Assembly: GCA_900314655.1 (NCBI GenBank)
Contig: OMWC01000023.1
Coordinates: 1-55,666 of the forward strand
DNA from: an uncultured Prevotellaceae bacterium
GTDB taxonomy: Bacteria > Bacteroidota > Bacteroidia > Bacteroidales > Bacteroidaceae
Direction: 5' to 3'
Length of the DNA: 55,666 nucleotides
The position numbers and the translations under genes were made by a program. The first letter of the stretch is position 1. Every line of letters starts with the position of its first letter. Below, piece by piece: positions 23,690-33,476 of this stretch. The notes beneath the pieces are model-generated. The model saw nothing but the letters and a program-made list of their open reading frames with translations, did no database searches and was not told where the DNA came from.

Positions 23690-25662
23690 TACTTTTGCGG
23701 TTGATTGGCGAATGATCCAAAATACTTTAGGCAGACATCGCGCCATTCACGGGCATTCTCCAGCTGGTGATCCATGCGTGACTTCACTTCGTTCCAGCGC
23801 TGCATGTCGTTCTTGAAATAAGGTTTCATATTATCCCATACCAGGCAGAAACGCTCCACGTCGCGCACGCCGCTATTGTATTTCTCCTGCATCTCCTGCC
23901 AGAGTGTGAGACCACTACGCATCTGATAATTCCAAGGCACGTGGTGGAACCATAACAGATATTCCTCAGGACATGTCTGCAGGTCGTTGTATATATCATT
24001 CAGTGGTTCACGATACTGACTCACGGCATCGGAACCCTTAGAACTACGGTCGAAACCAACGCCCTGAGCATCAGCCTTATGATAATAGACGGGACACCAC
24101 TCAATGGGATATTCGGCCTTGAAACCGTCGGGCTCCGGTCCGTAATGATGATCAAACTTGAAGATATGATGCAGTCCAAGCGGCATCATATAGTTCACGC
24201 AGGCCTCGCGGCTCTCCATCATCACGCGCTGCAGAGGCTCCACGAATCCCTTTTCAAGCGTAAACGTCTGGCGGAGCCACTCGCGGGCAATCTGTTCGCT
24301 CTTTGCGAATGGATCCCATGCCAACCGACCAAAGGCATACCAGTTGGCCTGTGAGAAATGGTGGCCGCACCAATTGGCATCGTCACCGATATTGGCTACA
24401 CCGGCAATGCCGCGCAACTTCGTAGGATGCACGTATATGAAGAACTCACGCCACATGGGGGCAAGATAGACCAAGTGACGCGACTGGCCGAGATATTCCT
24501 GAGTGATTTGCAGTTCCACCATATTTGGGGTTTGCACAATCTGGTCAAAAATCGGGCTGTAAGGCTCGCGCGGTTGGAAGTCGAGCGGACCGTTCTTGGT
24601 CTGCAGGATAACATTGTCGCGGAACTGACCGTCGAGGGGTTTAAATTCCGAAACAGCCTGTTTCACACGGTCTTCTCCCTTGTGTTTGGCACCATATACA
24701 AAGCATCGCCACATCACGATACCGCCATGAGGCTTCAGCGCATCGGCCAGCATATTGGCACCGTCGGCATGCGAGCGGTTGTAATCGAAGGGACCTGGCT
24801 GTCCCTCGCTGTTGGCTTTCACGAGGAATCCGCCGAAGTCAGGAATCATCTTATAGATTTCGTCGGCCTTTTTCTTCCACCATTTTATCACGTTTTTATC
24901 GAGCGGATCAGCAGTCTTTGTGGCCTTCAGTGCCATGGGCGAGGCGAAGTTGATGCTCAGATACACGCGGATGCCGTAGGGCCGCAGGATATTGGCAATA
25001 CGCTTCACCTCATTCAGATAAGTCTTGGTGAGGACCTTGGGCGAGGCATTCACATTGTTGAGCACAGTTCCGTTGATACCAATACTGGCATTGGCACGTG
25101 CATATTCTATCAGGCGCTGGGTATTGACTCTGGAGAGACCAGCTTGATTTTCAGCCCAGAAGATGCTTTTCCCGGCATATCCACGCTCGATGCTGCCGTC
25201 AAGATTATCCCAATGGTTGAGCAGACGGAGTGAGAAGAAAGGTTCACTCCTAAAACCCTTTTCAAGATAACCTTTCCCTTTCAGCTGCGGGTTGCCCATT
25301 TGCTGTAGGCGCAACAGTTCATAGGCTCCATAGAGCAGTCCAAGGTCATTGCTGGCTACTATCGTATCATTCTTGATGAAGAAGCCATCGTTGATGAGTG
25401 GCTCTTCCTGAGCTCTGTCAATCAGCAGGGTAACCGTCTTGCCCTGATAATAGTCTGACAATTCGCGGACGGCAATATCCACCGTGGCCGACTTCTCGCT
25501 GGTAATCACCTTACAGGTGTTCACCTTCTCGTAGCGGAGCCACAATTGTGAGCCGTCTTCTGCCTTCAGCACTCCTAATCCGCCCTTACCAGCAAGGGCA
25601 GGAGCGATTACTAACAATGCACAGGAAACAAAACGTTTCCAATTCAGATGATTTCTCCTCAT
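23689..25662 (-). CDS. GH67 alpha-glucuronidase
   Basis: The 657-residue enzyme has a signal peptide (about residues 1-24). The GH67 domains follow: the N-terminal hexosaminidase-like fold (GSQLWLRYEKV, LLYGAYELLRLQQ), the TIM barrel and the helical C-terminus. Catalytic residues are visible: acid Glu in KANSEGQPGP (E286) and the base pair Asp in DFQPREP (D361) and Glu in LQITQEYLG (E389). It removes 4-O-methyl-glucuronic acid from the non-reducing end of aldouronic acids released from xylan. Its ATG overlaps the stop of the regulator gene by four bases (ATGA), and it overlaps the next gene by one base. The enzyme is intracellular in many bacteria; here the signal peptide suggests the periplasm. 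It corresponds to XynF of the Prevotella bryantii xylan cluster. Confidence 0.96.
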   Translation of the reverse strand: MRRNHLNWKRFVSCALLVIAPALAGKGGLGVLKAEDGSQLWLRYEKVNTCKVITSEKSATVDIAVRELSDYYQGKTVTLLIDRAQEEPLINDGFFIKNDTIVASNDLGLLYGAYELLRLQQMGNPQLKGKGYLEKGFRSEPFFSLRLLNHWDNLDGSIERGYAGKSIFWAENQAGLSRVNTQRLIEYARANASIGINGTVLNNVNASPKVLTKTYLNEVKRIANILRPYGIRVYLSINFASPMALKATKTADPLDKNVIKWWKKKADEIYKMIPDFGGFLVKANSEGQPGPFDYNRSHADGANMLADALKPHGGIVMWRCFVYGAKHKGEDRVKQAVSEFKPLDGQFRDNVILQTKNGPLDFQPREPYSPIFDQIVQTPNMVELQITQEYLGQSRHLVYLAPMWREFFIYVHPTKLRGIAGVANIGDDANWCGHHFSQANWYAFGRLAWDPFAKSEQIAREWLRQTFTLEKGFVEPLQRVMMESREACVNYMMPLGLHHIFKFDHHYGPEPDGFKAEYPIEWCPVYYHKADAQGVGFDRSSKGSDAVSQYREPLNDIYNDLQTCPEEYLLWFHHVPWNYQMRSGLTLWQEMQEKYNSGVRDVERFCLVWDNMKPYFKNDMQRWNEVKSRMDHQLENAREWRDVCLKYFGSFANQPQK

Positions 25663-28600
25663 GCTTCTTTCTTATTCTTTAAGTTTTGGTATTCTGTAGG
25701 TGTCATGCCATAGTGTTTCTTGAACACTGTGGAGAAGTGTGTCTGGTTATTGAAGCCCACGGCATAAGCCACCTGCGTCACATTTATCTTATTCTCTGCA
25801 ATCAACCGGGCTGCCTGTTCCAAACGCAGATTACGGATAAAGTCTCCGGTAGAGATACCCGTTATTTCCTTCATCTTGCGGTGCAGCTGTGCACGGCTGA
25901 TACCCACTTGCTCGGTGAGTTTCTCCACGTTGAAGTCAGGATCCGAGAGATTCTCATTGATACATTTCATGATACGGTCCATCAGGTTGTCGTTGTTACT
26001 CTTCACCTCAACCTTCACGACCTTCTCTTCCTGATTCTGGGCACCGGAGAATTTTCCGCGCAGACGGCGCACATTGTCTATCAGGTTATCAATAAGGATA
26101 TGGAGTTCATCCATATTGAACGGTTTCGATAGATAGGCATCGGCTCCTCGTTTCAATCCTTCCAGACGGTCGCTGACTTCTGTCTTCGAGGTCAGCATGA
26201 TTACAGGGATATCGCTGATGTTAGGATTACCCTTGATTTTCTTCAACAGCGTGATTCCGTCCATCTCGGGCATCAGCACATCCGAAATTACGAGGTCATA
26301 ATTACCCGTGAGCAAGGCTTTCAGGGCTTCCTTGCCGTTGGGCGCAGCATCGAATCGGTACCAGTTGCCCAATTCATTGCGGATATAACCGGCTATCTCG
26401 GCATCGTCGTCAGCAATCAAGATACGGAAATTCTTCGAAGCCTGTTTCTTGGCAGATGATTTCAAGTCACCCATTTCGTCCTTGGTTTCTATTTCTTCCG
26501 GCTTCAGATGGCTGTTGCCTTTTTTCAGCGTAATAGTCAGCACCGTACCGCGAATACCGTCTTCACGGTTCATAGCCCCGATTTCGCCGCCATGCATGTT
26601 GACGATAGCCTTGGAGAGATTCAGGCCGATACCCGTACCGTCGAGATGGAGGTCGCGGCTGTTGCTTCCTTGATAGAAACGGTCAAAGAGACGCTCAGGC
26701 TTGTCTTCATCCAGACCGATGCCATTATCACGCACCTTGATGACAATCTGCTTTTCCTCTTCGGTGAGTTCCACATTAATCTCCCCACCGTCAAAGGTGT
26801 ATTTGAAAGCATTCGAAAGCAGGTTGGAAATCACTTTGTCAAAGTTTATGCGATCTACCCAGGCCATGATCTTGGGCTGATGGTCTGCACCGTTTTCTGT
26901 CTGGTCATGATCGCCTACAGAACTGTTGGCCGTGAACGTATATTTGATATTTCGCTGTTGGGCATTGTATTCGTAGAGTTTGAAAATGCCACGCACGAAT
27001 GTCGTAAGGTCTGTCTCGCGGCAGTGCAGCTTCATCTGGTTCTTGTCAATTTTCCGCTCGTCAAGTATCTGGTTCACGAGCTGCATCAGCCTTTGGGCAT
27101 TGCGGTCGATGGTCTCAATGTCTTCCAGGCTCTCTTCGTCGCTGACGCGCATTTTCAGTTTCTTCAGGGGGCCCATAATCAGGGTCAGCGGGGAACGGAT
27201 GTCATGAGTGGCATTAATGAGGAAGCGCATCTTTGACTCATCCAAATCAGCCTTTCTGCGGCGCTCAAACCAGTAAATACCCATCACGATGAGTCCTGCA
27301 AAGAATAACGCATAGAACAGGTAAGCCCAGGGAGATGCATACCAAGGATTCTTCACGATGACGGTAATGGTCTTCACACCTTCCGAAACCTGCCCGTTGC
27401 TCACGGCCCTCACGTCGATGACATACTTGCCGGGCTTCATCTTGTTAAATGAAATGGCATTCTGTCCTTCATTGGTGGAAGTCCATTCTTCGGCACCATT
27501 GATACGGTATTCGAAAGTGATGTTCTGCGTGTTCTTATAGTTCAGCAACGAGAACTCCATCGTGAACGTACTCTCGTCGTAGGGAATCTCGAAGTGGTCG
27601 TCCAGGCAGTTGAGCAACTGGTTACCGATGATGAAGTTGGTGAGATACACTTCGCCCATCTCCATGCTGCTGTTTTTCACTGTTTCGGGACGAAATACAG
27701 TGATACCGTCATTGGTTCCGAAAGCAATCAGACCATCATGAGTCTGCGCGACGGCATTCAGCACGTATTCCCTGTTGGTCAAGCCATTACCGTTTATATG
27801 CGGAATAAATTGCTTCCGTTTTTGTGAATACTGCCAGATGCCCATCGACGTGCTGAGCCACAAATCACCCTCACGGTCAGTAACAATACCGTAGATCTGT
27901 TTGTTGCGCAGGTTCTCCGCCTCGGGGAATTCGCTCCATTGGTTCTTGATGCGATCATAGATAAAAAGTCCGTTGTTGGTCCCCATGAGGATGTTGCCCT
28001 GCCGCAACTCACCGAAAGACGTACACATATAGCCTTTCAGCAGCACACCCTTGCCGAATTGTTTGAACCTGCGTGTCTTGAGGTCCATACAAGAGATGCC
28101 GTTGCTCGTTCCTATCCAGAGCATACCGTAGCGGTCGATAAACAGCGTCTTGATCCAGTCGTTGCAGAGTGTGTTCCCGATCCCGTCATGATTCTGCATG
28201 AACACCTTGGTCGTTTCTCCGCTTGCTGTGTCATAGATAACCATTCCCTTACCAAAGTTACAGATATAGAGGTGGCCCTGACCATCATCGGTCATGCAGT
28301 TCACACCCCATCCGTCGAAAGTCAGTCTTTGCTGGCTGACACCCGTGGTGGGATCATAGGCGTAAAGAGCATTCGATGTACTCAGCCACCAATGTCCCTG
28401 ACGATCATGATAGATGAAATTCACGCCTGAAGGCGTGGGCAGACGGCCTAAAATCTTGCCCTGCCGGTCAAATCGGTAGAGGCCGTTGTTTTGCACGGTA
28501 CAAAGCAAATCACCATTATCTGTTTCCAATTCAATGGATGACACGCTACTGCCGAGGAAGTAGTTCTGCTCGGAGAAGTTCCAACTGCTGAAAGCATCTT

Positions 28601-29594
28601 CGCCCTGATTAAGTTGGAAGAGTCCTTTCTGATAGCATCCCAACCACAGATTATGGTCTTTATCCTCGATGAGATCGACGATATTTGATGATGCCAGGTT
28701 AAAACGACCACTATATGACTCCACAGGACGGAGCACGTTGCTATGAAGAGGAATCACCATCAGACCATTGCCGGAAGTAGCAATATAGATGTTGTCTTGG
28801 CTGCTACGCAAGGCCCGCTTGATAGAAACCTGAGGGGGCAGAGCAGAAAGATCATAGCCCGCATCAGTAAGTTGGCCTGTAGCATAGTCGTAGCGCAAGA
28901 TGCCGGAGATACAGACCACAAGGAATCCGCCATCGTCAGTCTTCAGATAACCGATGGGCAATCCATAGGGTGACGTGAAATCCTTCAAAGCCGTCGGTTT
29001 GCGGTTCCTGACGGTAAAGCGGGTCAGCACATTCAGATGCGAACTGCGCCAGATGTTATGTTGGTCATCTTCAAACACACGGCTGAAGTAATCTTCGACA
29101 GGCCTTTTACGGAAAGCTTTCTCCTGTGTGATATGATTCTCCCCTTTCCGAATACTGAAAAGTCCGAATCCTGCCGTTCCGATGAGGATATCGCCGTTAG
29201 CCGTCTCAATCAGGGAATTGACACGGGGCAACTCGGAAATGGGAAAATGATAGCGTTGGAACTGATTCTTTTCATAGTCGAAACGGGCGAGTCCTTTGCC
29301 CAAACCCACCCAGAAACGGCCCTGGCTGTCACTTAACAGCCGCACCACCTCGTTATCAACAAGGGATGCACTGTCCTTAGGGTCTGAGAAATAACTGGTA
29401 AAGCGGTAGCCGTCAAACTTGTTTAGGCCATATTCTGTTCCCACCCATAGAAATCCGTATTTGTCTTGAGTCACGCATTCTATGAGCGAACTCGACATCT
29501 GGTTTCCTGAGTAAAGATGGCCGATGTCTGCATGCAGCAGACCAGTGACCGCCGAGGCCAGTGCTATGATGATAATTGCTCGTAATTGTTTCAT
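25659..29594 (-). CDS. Hybrid two-component system regulator, XynR-like
   Basis: The 1311-residue protein combines a whole two-component system. From the N-terminus: a signal sequence; about 600 residues of Reg_prop beta-propeller repeats (WVGTEYGLNKFDG, LWIGTSNGISCMD and others); a Y_Y_Y domain (FEYRINGAEEWTS); one membrane helix (YLFYALFFAGLIVMGIYW); a histidine kinase with the H box NATHDIRSPLTLI and G boxes DNGIGL and GTGIGL; a receiver domain (ADDD, the phosphorylated Asp in VISDVLMPEMDG, and TSK); and an AraC-type DNA-binding domain at the end. Such proteins sense an oligosaccharide in the periplasm and activate their own polysaccharide locus. It lies between GH115 (69-base gap) and GH67 (4-base overlap), so it is probably produced with the enzymes. 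The ligand is inferred to be a xylo-oligosaccharide. Confidence 0.95.
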   Translation of the reverse strand: MKQLRAIIIIALASAVTGLLHADIGHLYSGNQMSSSLIECVTQDKYGFLWVGTEYGLNKFDGYRFTSYFSDPKDSASLVDNEVVRLLSDSQGRFWVGLGKGLARFDYEKNQFQRYHFPISELPRVNSLIETANGDILIGTAGFGLFSIRKGENHITQEKAFRKRPVEDYFSRVFEDDQHNIWRSSHLNVLTRFTVRNRKPTALKDFTSPYGLPIGYLKTDDGGFLVVCISGILRYDYATGQLTDAGYDLSALPPQVSIKRALRSSQDNIYIATSGNGLMVIPLHSNVLRPVESYSGRFNLASSNIVDLIEDKDHNLWLGCYQKGLFQLNQGEDAFSSWNFSEQNYFLGSSVSSIELETDNGDLLCTVQNNGLYRFDRQGKILGRLPTPSGVNFIYHDRQGHWWLSTSNALYAYDPTTGVSQQRLTFDGWGVNCMTDDGQGHLYICNFGKGMVIYDTASGETTKVFMQNHDGIGNTLCNDWIKTLFIDRYGMLWIGTSNGISCMDLKTRRFKQFGKGVLLKGYMCTSFGELRQGNILMGTNNGLFIYDRIKNQWSEFPEAENLRNKQIYGIVTDREGDLWLSTSMGIWQYSQKRKQFIPHINGNGLTNREYVLNAVAQTHDGLIAFGTNDGITVFRPETVKNSSMEMGEVYLTNFIIGNQLLNCLDDHFEIPYDESTFTMEFSLLNYKNTQNITFEYRINGAEEWTSTNEGQNAISFNKMKPGKYVIDVRAVSNGQVSEGVKTITVIVKNPWYASPWAYLFYALFFAGLIVMGIYWFERRRKADLDESKMRFLINATHDIRSPLTLIMGPLKKLKMRVSDEESLEDIETIDRNAQRLMQLVNQILDERKIDKNQMKLHCRETDLTTFVRGIFKLYEYNAQQRNIKYTFTANSSVGDHDQTENGADHQPKIMAWVDRINFDKVISNLLSNAFKYTFDGGEINVELTEEEKQIVIKVRDNGIGLDEDKPERLFDRFYQGSNSRDLHLDGTGIGLNLSKAIVNMHGGEIGAMNREDGIRGTVLTITLKKGNSHLKPEEIETKDEMGDLKSSAKKQASKNFRILIADDDAEIAGYIRNELGNWYRFDAAPNGKEALKALLTGNYDLVISDVLMPEMDGITLLKKIKGNPNISDIPVIMLTSKTEVSDRLEGLKRGADAYLSKPFNMDELHILIDNLIDNVRRLRGKFSGAQNQEEKVVKVEVKSNNDNLMDRIMKCINENLSDPDFNVEKLTEQVGISRAQLHRKMKEITGISTGDFIRNLRLEQAARLIAENKINVTQVAYAVGFNNQTHFSTVFKKHYGMTPTEYQNLKNKKEA

Positions 29595-29663
29595 TCAGCA
29601 AAAGGGATTCAACCGCAAAAAAAACGGATTTAGTCCGACATTTCAAAATGTTTCATTCACCTT

Positions 29664-32126
29664 TTATTCATATTTCCGGGGAGATTCCTCGCCGAAAAGG
29701 AACTGCTGGTGATAGCCGCCAAGGTCTATGACGATTTTCTCCAGGATGATATTCGGATCCTTGGGCCTAAACTTCAGGGTATGAAGGCCCTTGGTCATGG
29801 GGAACTTGACGGTGCTTTCCACAACCCTGCGTGCAACCGTAGGATAGTAAATGCTATAGATATTCTCAGGCTTTTCGTTCAGGTTTGAATTGAAATTCAC
29901 GGTCTGAGGCGTTCCGCCATCCACACTGACATCGTATTCGAGACCGCCCTTGTTGAGATAATCGAGCGTAGATTTCACGATTACATGAACGGTTGCCTCC
30001 TGACAATCACCAGTGGTCTCCCATTTATAGAGCAGACTGCCGCCATCGATACGCACACCGCTCAGCGTGCGGCCCATACCAGGAATCACCAGAAGTGGAG
30101 AATCTGCCGATTCATTCTTCTGATAGTAGTGCTCTGCCTCTATGGCTACATAGCCGTCTTTTTCCATGAATACATTTCCGCCTTCCTGCTCTTTGATGCG
30201 ATTGACGACGGGCATCACGTCACCTTCGGCAAAGTCATCATTCCACGAACGGTAGCCGATATGCTTCTGCGTCATCATGCCGTCCCACTTGCCGCCCGAC
30301 ATTACCTTATTATAATAGGCGCAGAGCTCGGCATCTCTTTTGAAACAGCGCTCCATCTCGTCGGCCCAACGGTTACATTCGGGGTTCTGCTCCCGATAGA
30401 GTTTCTGGTTCATGGCCTGTGCATAGTACATCTGATGAAGATTGCTCATGGCCTGAACGGGGAACAGGATGATCTGACGGTAAGCATCACGATATTCCGA
30501 TGAAATGGCCGAAAATTGCTCCAAAGCTGCAACTTCAAGACTCTGGTATTCGCGTATCACGCGCGGCCATTCATCAATTGCATAAGTGCGGGCATCAAGC
30601 ATTTCCGCCGTACTACGACCGTTGATCTTGCTAATCAGATTCAGCAGGCGGGCAGCCTCGGGACCTTGGTCTTTTCCGAAGGTCTCTTTGCAGAAAGCCT
30701 CCGTGTGTGAACCCACCACATCCACGTTGACAGCACTTGGTTTCCAGGCCATGTCCATAAACAACTGGATAGGATATTCCATGGGTTTCAGGTCACCTAC
30801 ATTCAGAATCCACATCCCATCTATTCCGTTATTATAGGCCAGCGAAAGCTGTTCCCACATGTTCTGCGACGGGGTTACATTCAGCCACTTCGAATTGCGC
30901 GGTGCTCCCACGTAATCCACATGGTAGTAAAGTCCCCATCCTCCTTTGTGCTTACGCTCCTTGGCATTGGGCACACGGCGCACGTTGCCCCAGTTGTCAT
31001 CGCAGAGCAGGATGAGCACATCGTCGGGCACCTTCATTCCCTTGTCATAATAGTCAAGCACTTCTTTATAAAGAGCCCATACCTGCGGAGTCTCCTTGGC
31101 AGGACGTTTGGTCACATCAGCAATAATCTGACGCTGGTTCTTCACGATGCGCTCCATCAGTTTCGTATCGGCTTCTTCGCTCATCGCCTCGTCACCGTCA
31201 CCACGCATACCAATCGTCACGACATCATCCGTGCCTTTCATGCGCTCAATACCTTCACGGAAGAAACGGTCCAGATTCTTTTGGTTCGTATGATAGTTCC
31301 ACGCGCCCCAGCCCTTACGGTCGCGGGCATACTCCTGATGGTTACGTGCCATCGGTTCATGATGGGAAGTACCCATCATTATGCCCATTTCATCGGCTGT
31401 TTTCATATTTTCGGGATCATCGGCATAGAAAGCCCAGCTCCACATGGCAGGCCACATATAGTTGCCCTTCAGACGCAAAATCAGTTCAAAAACCTTCTCG
31501 TAGAAACGATGGTCGCCATAGTTCGTTCCGAATGTATTCTTCACCCATGAGGTCAGACAGGGAGCCTCATCGTTGAGGAACAGTCCGCGATAGCGCACGG
31601 CAGGCTCACCATCCGTATAGACACCTTTCTTCAGATAGACGGCAGAATGATGCTCTGTGGGTACATCAGCCCAGTAATACCAAGGGGAGACACCCAACTG
31701 GCGCGACAGTTCATAAATGCCATAGATGGTTCCGCGTCGGTCACTACCGGCAATAACCACCTGTTCATCCGTCACCTTAATGATATACATCTCACGCTTA
31801 CCCTTGATCATTTTTGCATCAAAGACGCGATTTTTAACCATTTCATCGATAATTTTGCTACTTCCCAGAGTTCCAGCCACAATGGTGGAAGAAGAAGCAT
31901 TGCCAAGAGAGACTTCAGCACCGCAGACGGCCTTAAGGTCAGCACAGAGGTTCTTGGCAGCACGGAGCACTCCCCGCTGTTCATTGTCGGCTATGCCGAT
32001 CGTCACGCGGTCACCTTTATTCAATTGGAAATCGCCTTGGTTGAAGTCGACAAAAACGTCAGCTGCACGGCTGGCCGTCGCCGTCAGAAACAGGACGAAA
32101 ATGACAAAAGAGTTAATCAGTCGCAT
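29664..32126 (-). CDS. GH115 xylan alpha-1,2-glucuronidase
   Basis: The 820-residue protein has a signal peptide (about 1-21). GH115 features follow in order: the N-terminal alpha/beta domain (IAGSDRRGTIYGIYELSRQLGVSPWYYWADVP), the TIM barrel (RYRGLFLNDEAP, GNYMWPAMWSWAFY, MGTSHHEPM, IGMRGDGDEAM, LLCDDNWGNVRR, WILNVGDLKPMEYP), the helical domain, and a C-terminal beta-sandwich. The family removes 4-O-methyl-glucuronic acid from internal as well as terminal xylose of polymeric glucuronoxylan, so it complements GH67. It is the first gene of the minus-strand unit and has its own promoter. Confidence 0.95.
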   Translation of the reverse strand: MRLINSFVIFVLFLTATASRAADVFVDFNQGDFQLNKGDRVTIGIADNEQRGVLRAAKNLCADLKAVCGAEVSLGNASSSTIVAGTLGSSKIIDEMVKNRVFDAKMIKGKREMYIIKVTDEQVVIAGSDRRGTIYGIYELSRQLGVSPWYYWADVPTEHHSAVYLKKGVYTDGEPAVRYRGLFLNDEAPCLTSWVKNTFGTNYGDHRFYEKVFELILRLKGNYMWPAMWSWAFYADDPENMKTADEMGIMMGTSHHEPMARNHQEYARDRKGWGAWNYHTNQKNLDRFFREGIERMKGTDDVVTIGMRGDGDEAMSEEADTKLMERIVKNQRQIIADVTKRPAKETPQVWALYKEVLDYYDKGMKVPDDVLILLCDDNWGNVRRVPNAKERKHKGGWGLYYHVDYVGAPRNSKWLNVTPSQNMWEQLSLAYNNGIDGMWILNVGDLKPMEYPIQLFMDMAWKPSAVNVDVVGSHTEAFCKETFGKDQGPEAARLLNLISKINGRSTAEMLDARTYAIDEWPRVIREYQSLEVAALEQFSAISSEYRDAYRQIILFPVQAMSNLHQMYYAQAMNQKLYREQNPECNRWADEMERCFKRDAELCAYYNKVMSGGKWDGMMTQKHIGYRSWNDDFAEGDVMPVVNRIKEQEGGNVFMEKDGYVAIEAEHYYQKNESADSPLLVIPGMGRTLSGVRIDGGSLLYKWETTGDCQEATVHVIVKSTLDYLNKGGLEYDVSVDGGTPQTVNFNSNLNEKPENIYSIYYPTVARRVVESTVKFPMTKGLHTLKFRPKDPNIILEKIVIDLGGYHQQFLFGEESPRKYE

Positions 32127-32150
32127 AGGTATAAATTATTGATTACCATG

Positions 32151-32158
32151 CAAAGATA
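32151..32158 (-). promoter_or_regulatory. -7 element of the GH115 - regulator - GH67 - GH35-like unit
   Basis: Minus-strand TATCTTTG, 24 bases before the ATG of GH115. At the -33 position only GTTG, about 21 bases away, is present. It shares a 174-base intergenic region with the divergent esterase promoter. Confidence 0.58.
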
Positions 32159-32240
32159 GTCTTTTGATACAAATATTCCCAACAATAATCATGAAAAATT
32201 TAAAAATGAAACATAAAAAAACGTATGCGTTACATATTTA

Positions 32241-32272
32241 ATTGGTAGTATCGATGAGATGGAGTAAATTTG
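32241..32272 (+). promoter_or_regulatory. Promoter of the esterase - symporter - GH10 - GH43 unit
   Basis: ATTG at 32241-32244, 20 bases, TAAATTTG at 32265-32272; the ATG at 32301 follows after 28 bases. The weak -33 box fits an activator-dependent promoter, and the probable activator is encoded in the divergent unit. Confidence 0.58.
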
Positions 32273-32300
32273 CAGTCAGATAAACAATCAATTCAACATC

Positions 32301-33467
32301 ATGAAGCGTAACTTACTTTTTTTCTTCTCCCTGCTCTTCCTGAGCATGGCCCAGCAGGTAAAGGCTGAAGACGGTTGGGTAGGCACTTGGGCCACAGCCG
32401 TAGAGCCGACCACGATGAAAGACATGCCAGCCTTTTCACTGGCAGGACGTAGCATCCGACAGATTATCCACGTGTCAATCGGCGGCAGCCAACTGCGCTT
32501 GCAGTTAAGCAACGTATATAGTTCGGTGCCCGTTGAGATCAAGTCGGTTTTCATCGCTGACGCCAAGGACGGGAGTAATATTGACGTGCGTTCTGCACGC
32601 TACCTGAAATTCAACGGCAAGCAGAAATGTGTGATTCCCGCCGGCGATTCCATCTTCAGCGATGTGTTCAGCTATCCGCTGAAACCGCTACAGCGGCTGG
32701 CTATCACCGTCTGCTATGGTGATTCGGTTCCGGAATGCGGTACCTCACACCGCGGTTCCCGCACCACTTCCTATATATATAATGGTACGGCTAAGCCCAA
32801 GACCCGTTTTGTTGACACAGAAGATCTGGAACATTGGTACAACATCGCTGCATTGGATGTCAAAGCCGATGCTCCCGTCGTGGCTTGTCTGGGAAACAGC
32901 ATCACCGATGGACGCGGAACGACGACCAACGCCCAAAACCGTTGGACAGATTTCCTGGCCGAGGCCTTAGACGGTCAGATGGGCGTGCTCAATCTGGGTA
33001 TTGGCGGTAACTGCGTGCTGCGCAACGGCCTTTCCGATCCTGCCGTAAAGCGTTTCAACCGTGATATCCTTGGGCAGCGTGGCGTGAAGACGCTGATTAT
33101 CTTCGAAGGCGTAAACGATATCGGTGGTTCCAGAGGTAATGCCGAGCAGGTAGCCCAGGAACTCATCAAAGTCTATGGCGAAATGATTGACAAGGCCCAT
33201 GCTCAGGGCATCAAGGTATATATGGGCACGATAACGCCCTTCGGAAAGAGTTTCTACGATTCCCGTTTCCACGAGGCTGCCCGTCTGGTGGTCAACGACT
33301 GGATACGTTCTAACAAGAAAGCCGACGGCATCATTGATTTCGATGCTCTGGTCCGCGACCCGCAGAATCCTTCACAACTCCTTGAAGAATACAGCGACGA
33401 CTGGCTTCACCTCAACCCCAAAGGCTATGAGGCCATGGGTAAGTTTGCCGCCGAACAGATTAAATAG
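32301..33467 (+). CDS. SGNH-hydrolase, probable acetylxylan esterase
   Basis: The 388-residue protein has a signal peptide ending near residue 22. An N-terminal beta-sandwich of about 170 residues precedes an SGNH hydrolase domain: block I GNSITDG with the nucleophile Ser (S200), the oxyanion Gly in IGGN, block III GVNDIG (N272), and block V DDWLHLNP with the Asp-His pair (D367, H370). Enzymes of this type deacylate plant polysaccharides; in this company, acetyl groups on xylan are the likely substrate. An esterase also occurs in the P. bryantii xylan cluster (XynE). It is the first gene of the plus-strand operon, nine bases ahead of the first symporter. Confidence 0.87.
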   Translation: MKRNLLFFFSLLFLSMAQQVKAEDGWVGTWATAVEPTTMKDMPAFSLAGRSIRQIIHVSIGGSQLRLQLSNVYSSVPVEIKSVFIADAKDGSNIDVRSARYLKFNGKQKCVIPAGDSIFSDVFSYPLKPLQRLAITVCYGDSVPECGTSHRGSRTTSYIYNGTAKPKTRFVDTEDLEHWYNIAALDVKADAPVVACLGNSITDGRGTTTNAQNRWTDFLAEALDGQMGVLNLGIGGNCVLRNGLSDPAVKRFNRDILGQRGVKTLIIFEGVNDIGGSRGNAEQVAQELIKVYGEMIDKAHAQGIKVYMGTITPFGKSFYDSRFHEAARLVVNDWIRSNKKADGIIDFDALVRDPQNPSQLLEEYSDDWLHLNPKGYEAMGKFAAEQIK

Positions 33468-33476
33468 GAGTAACTC

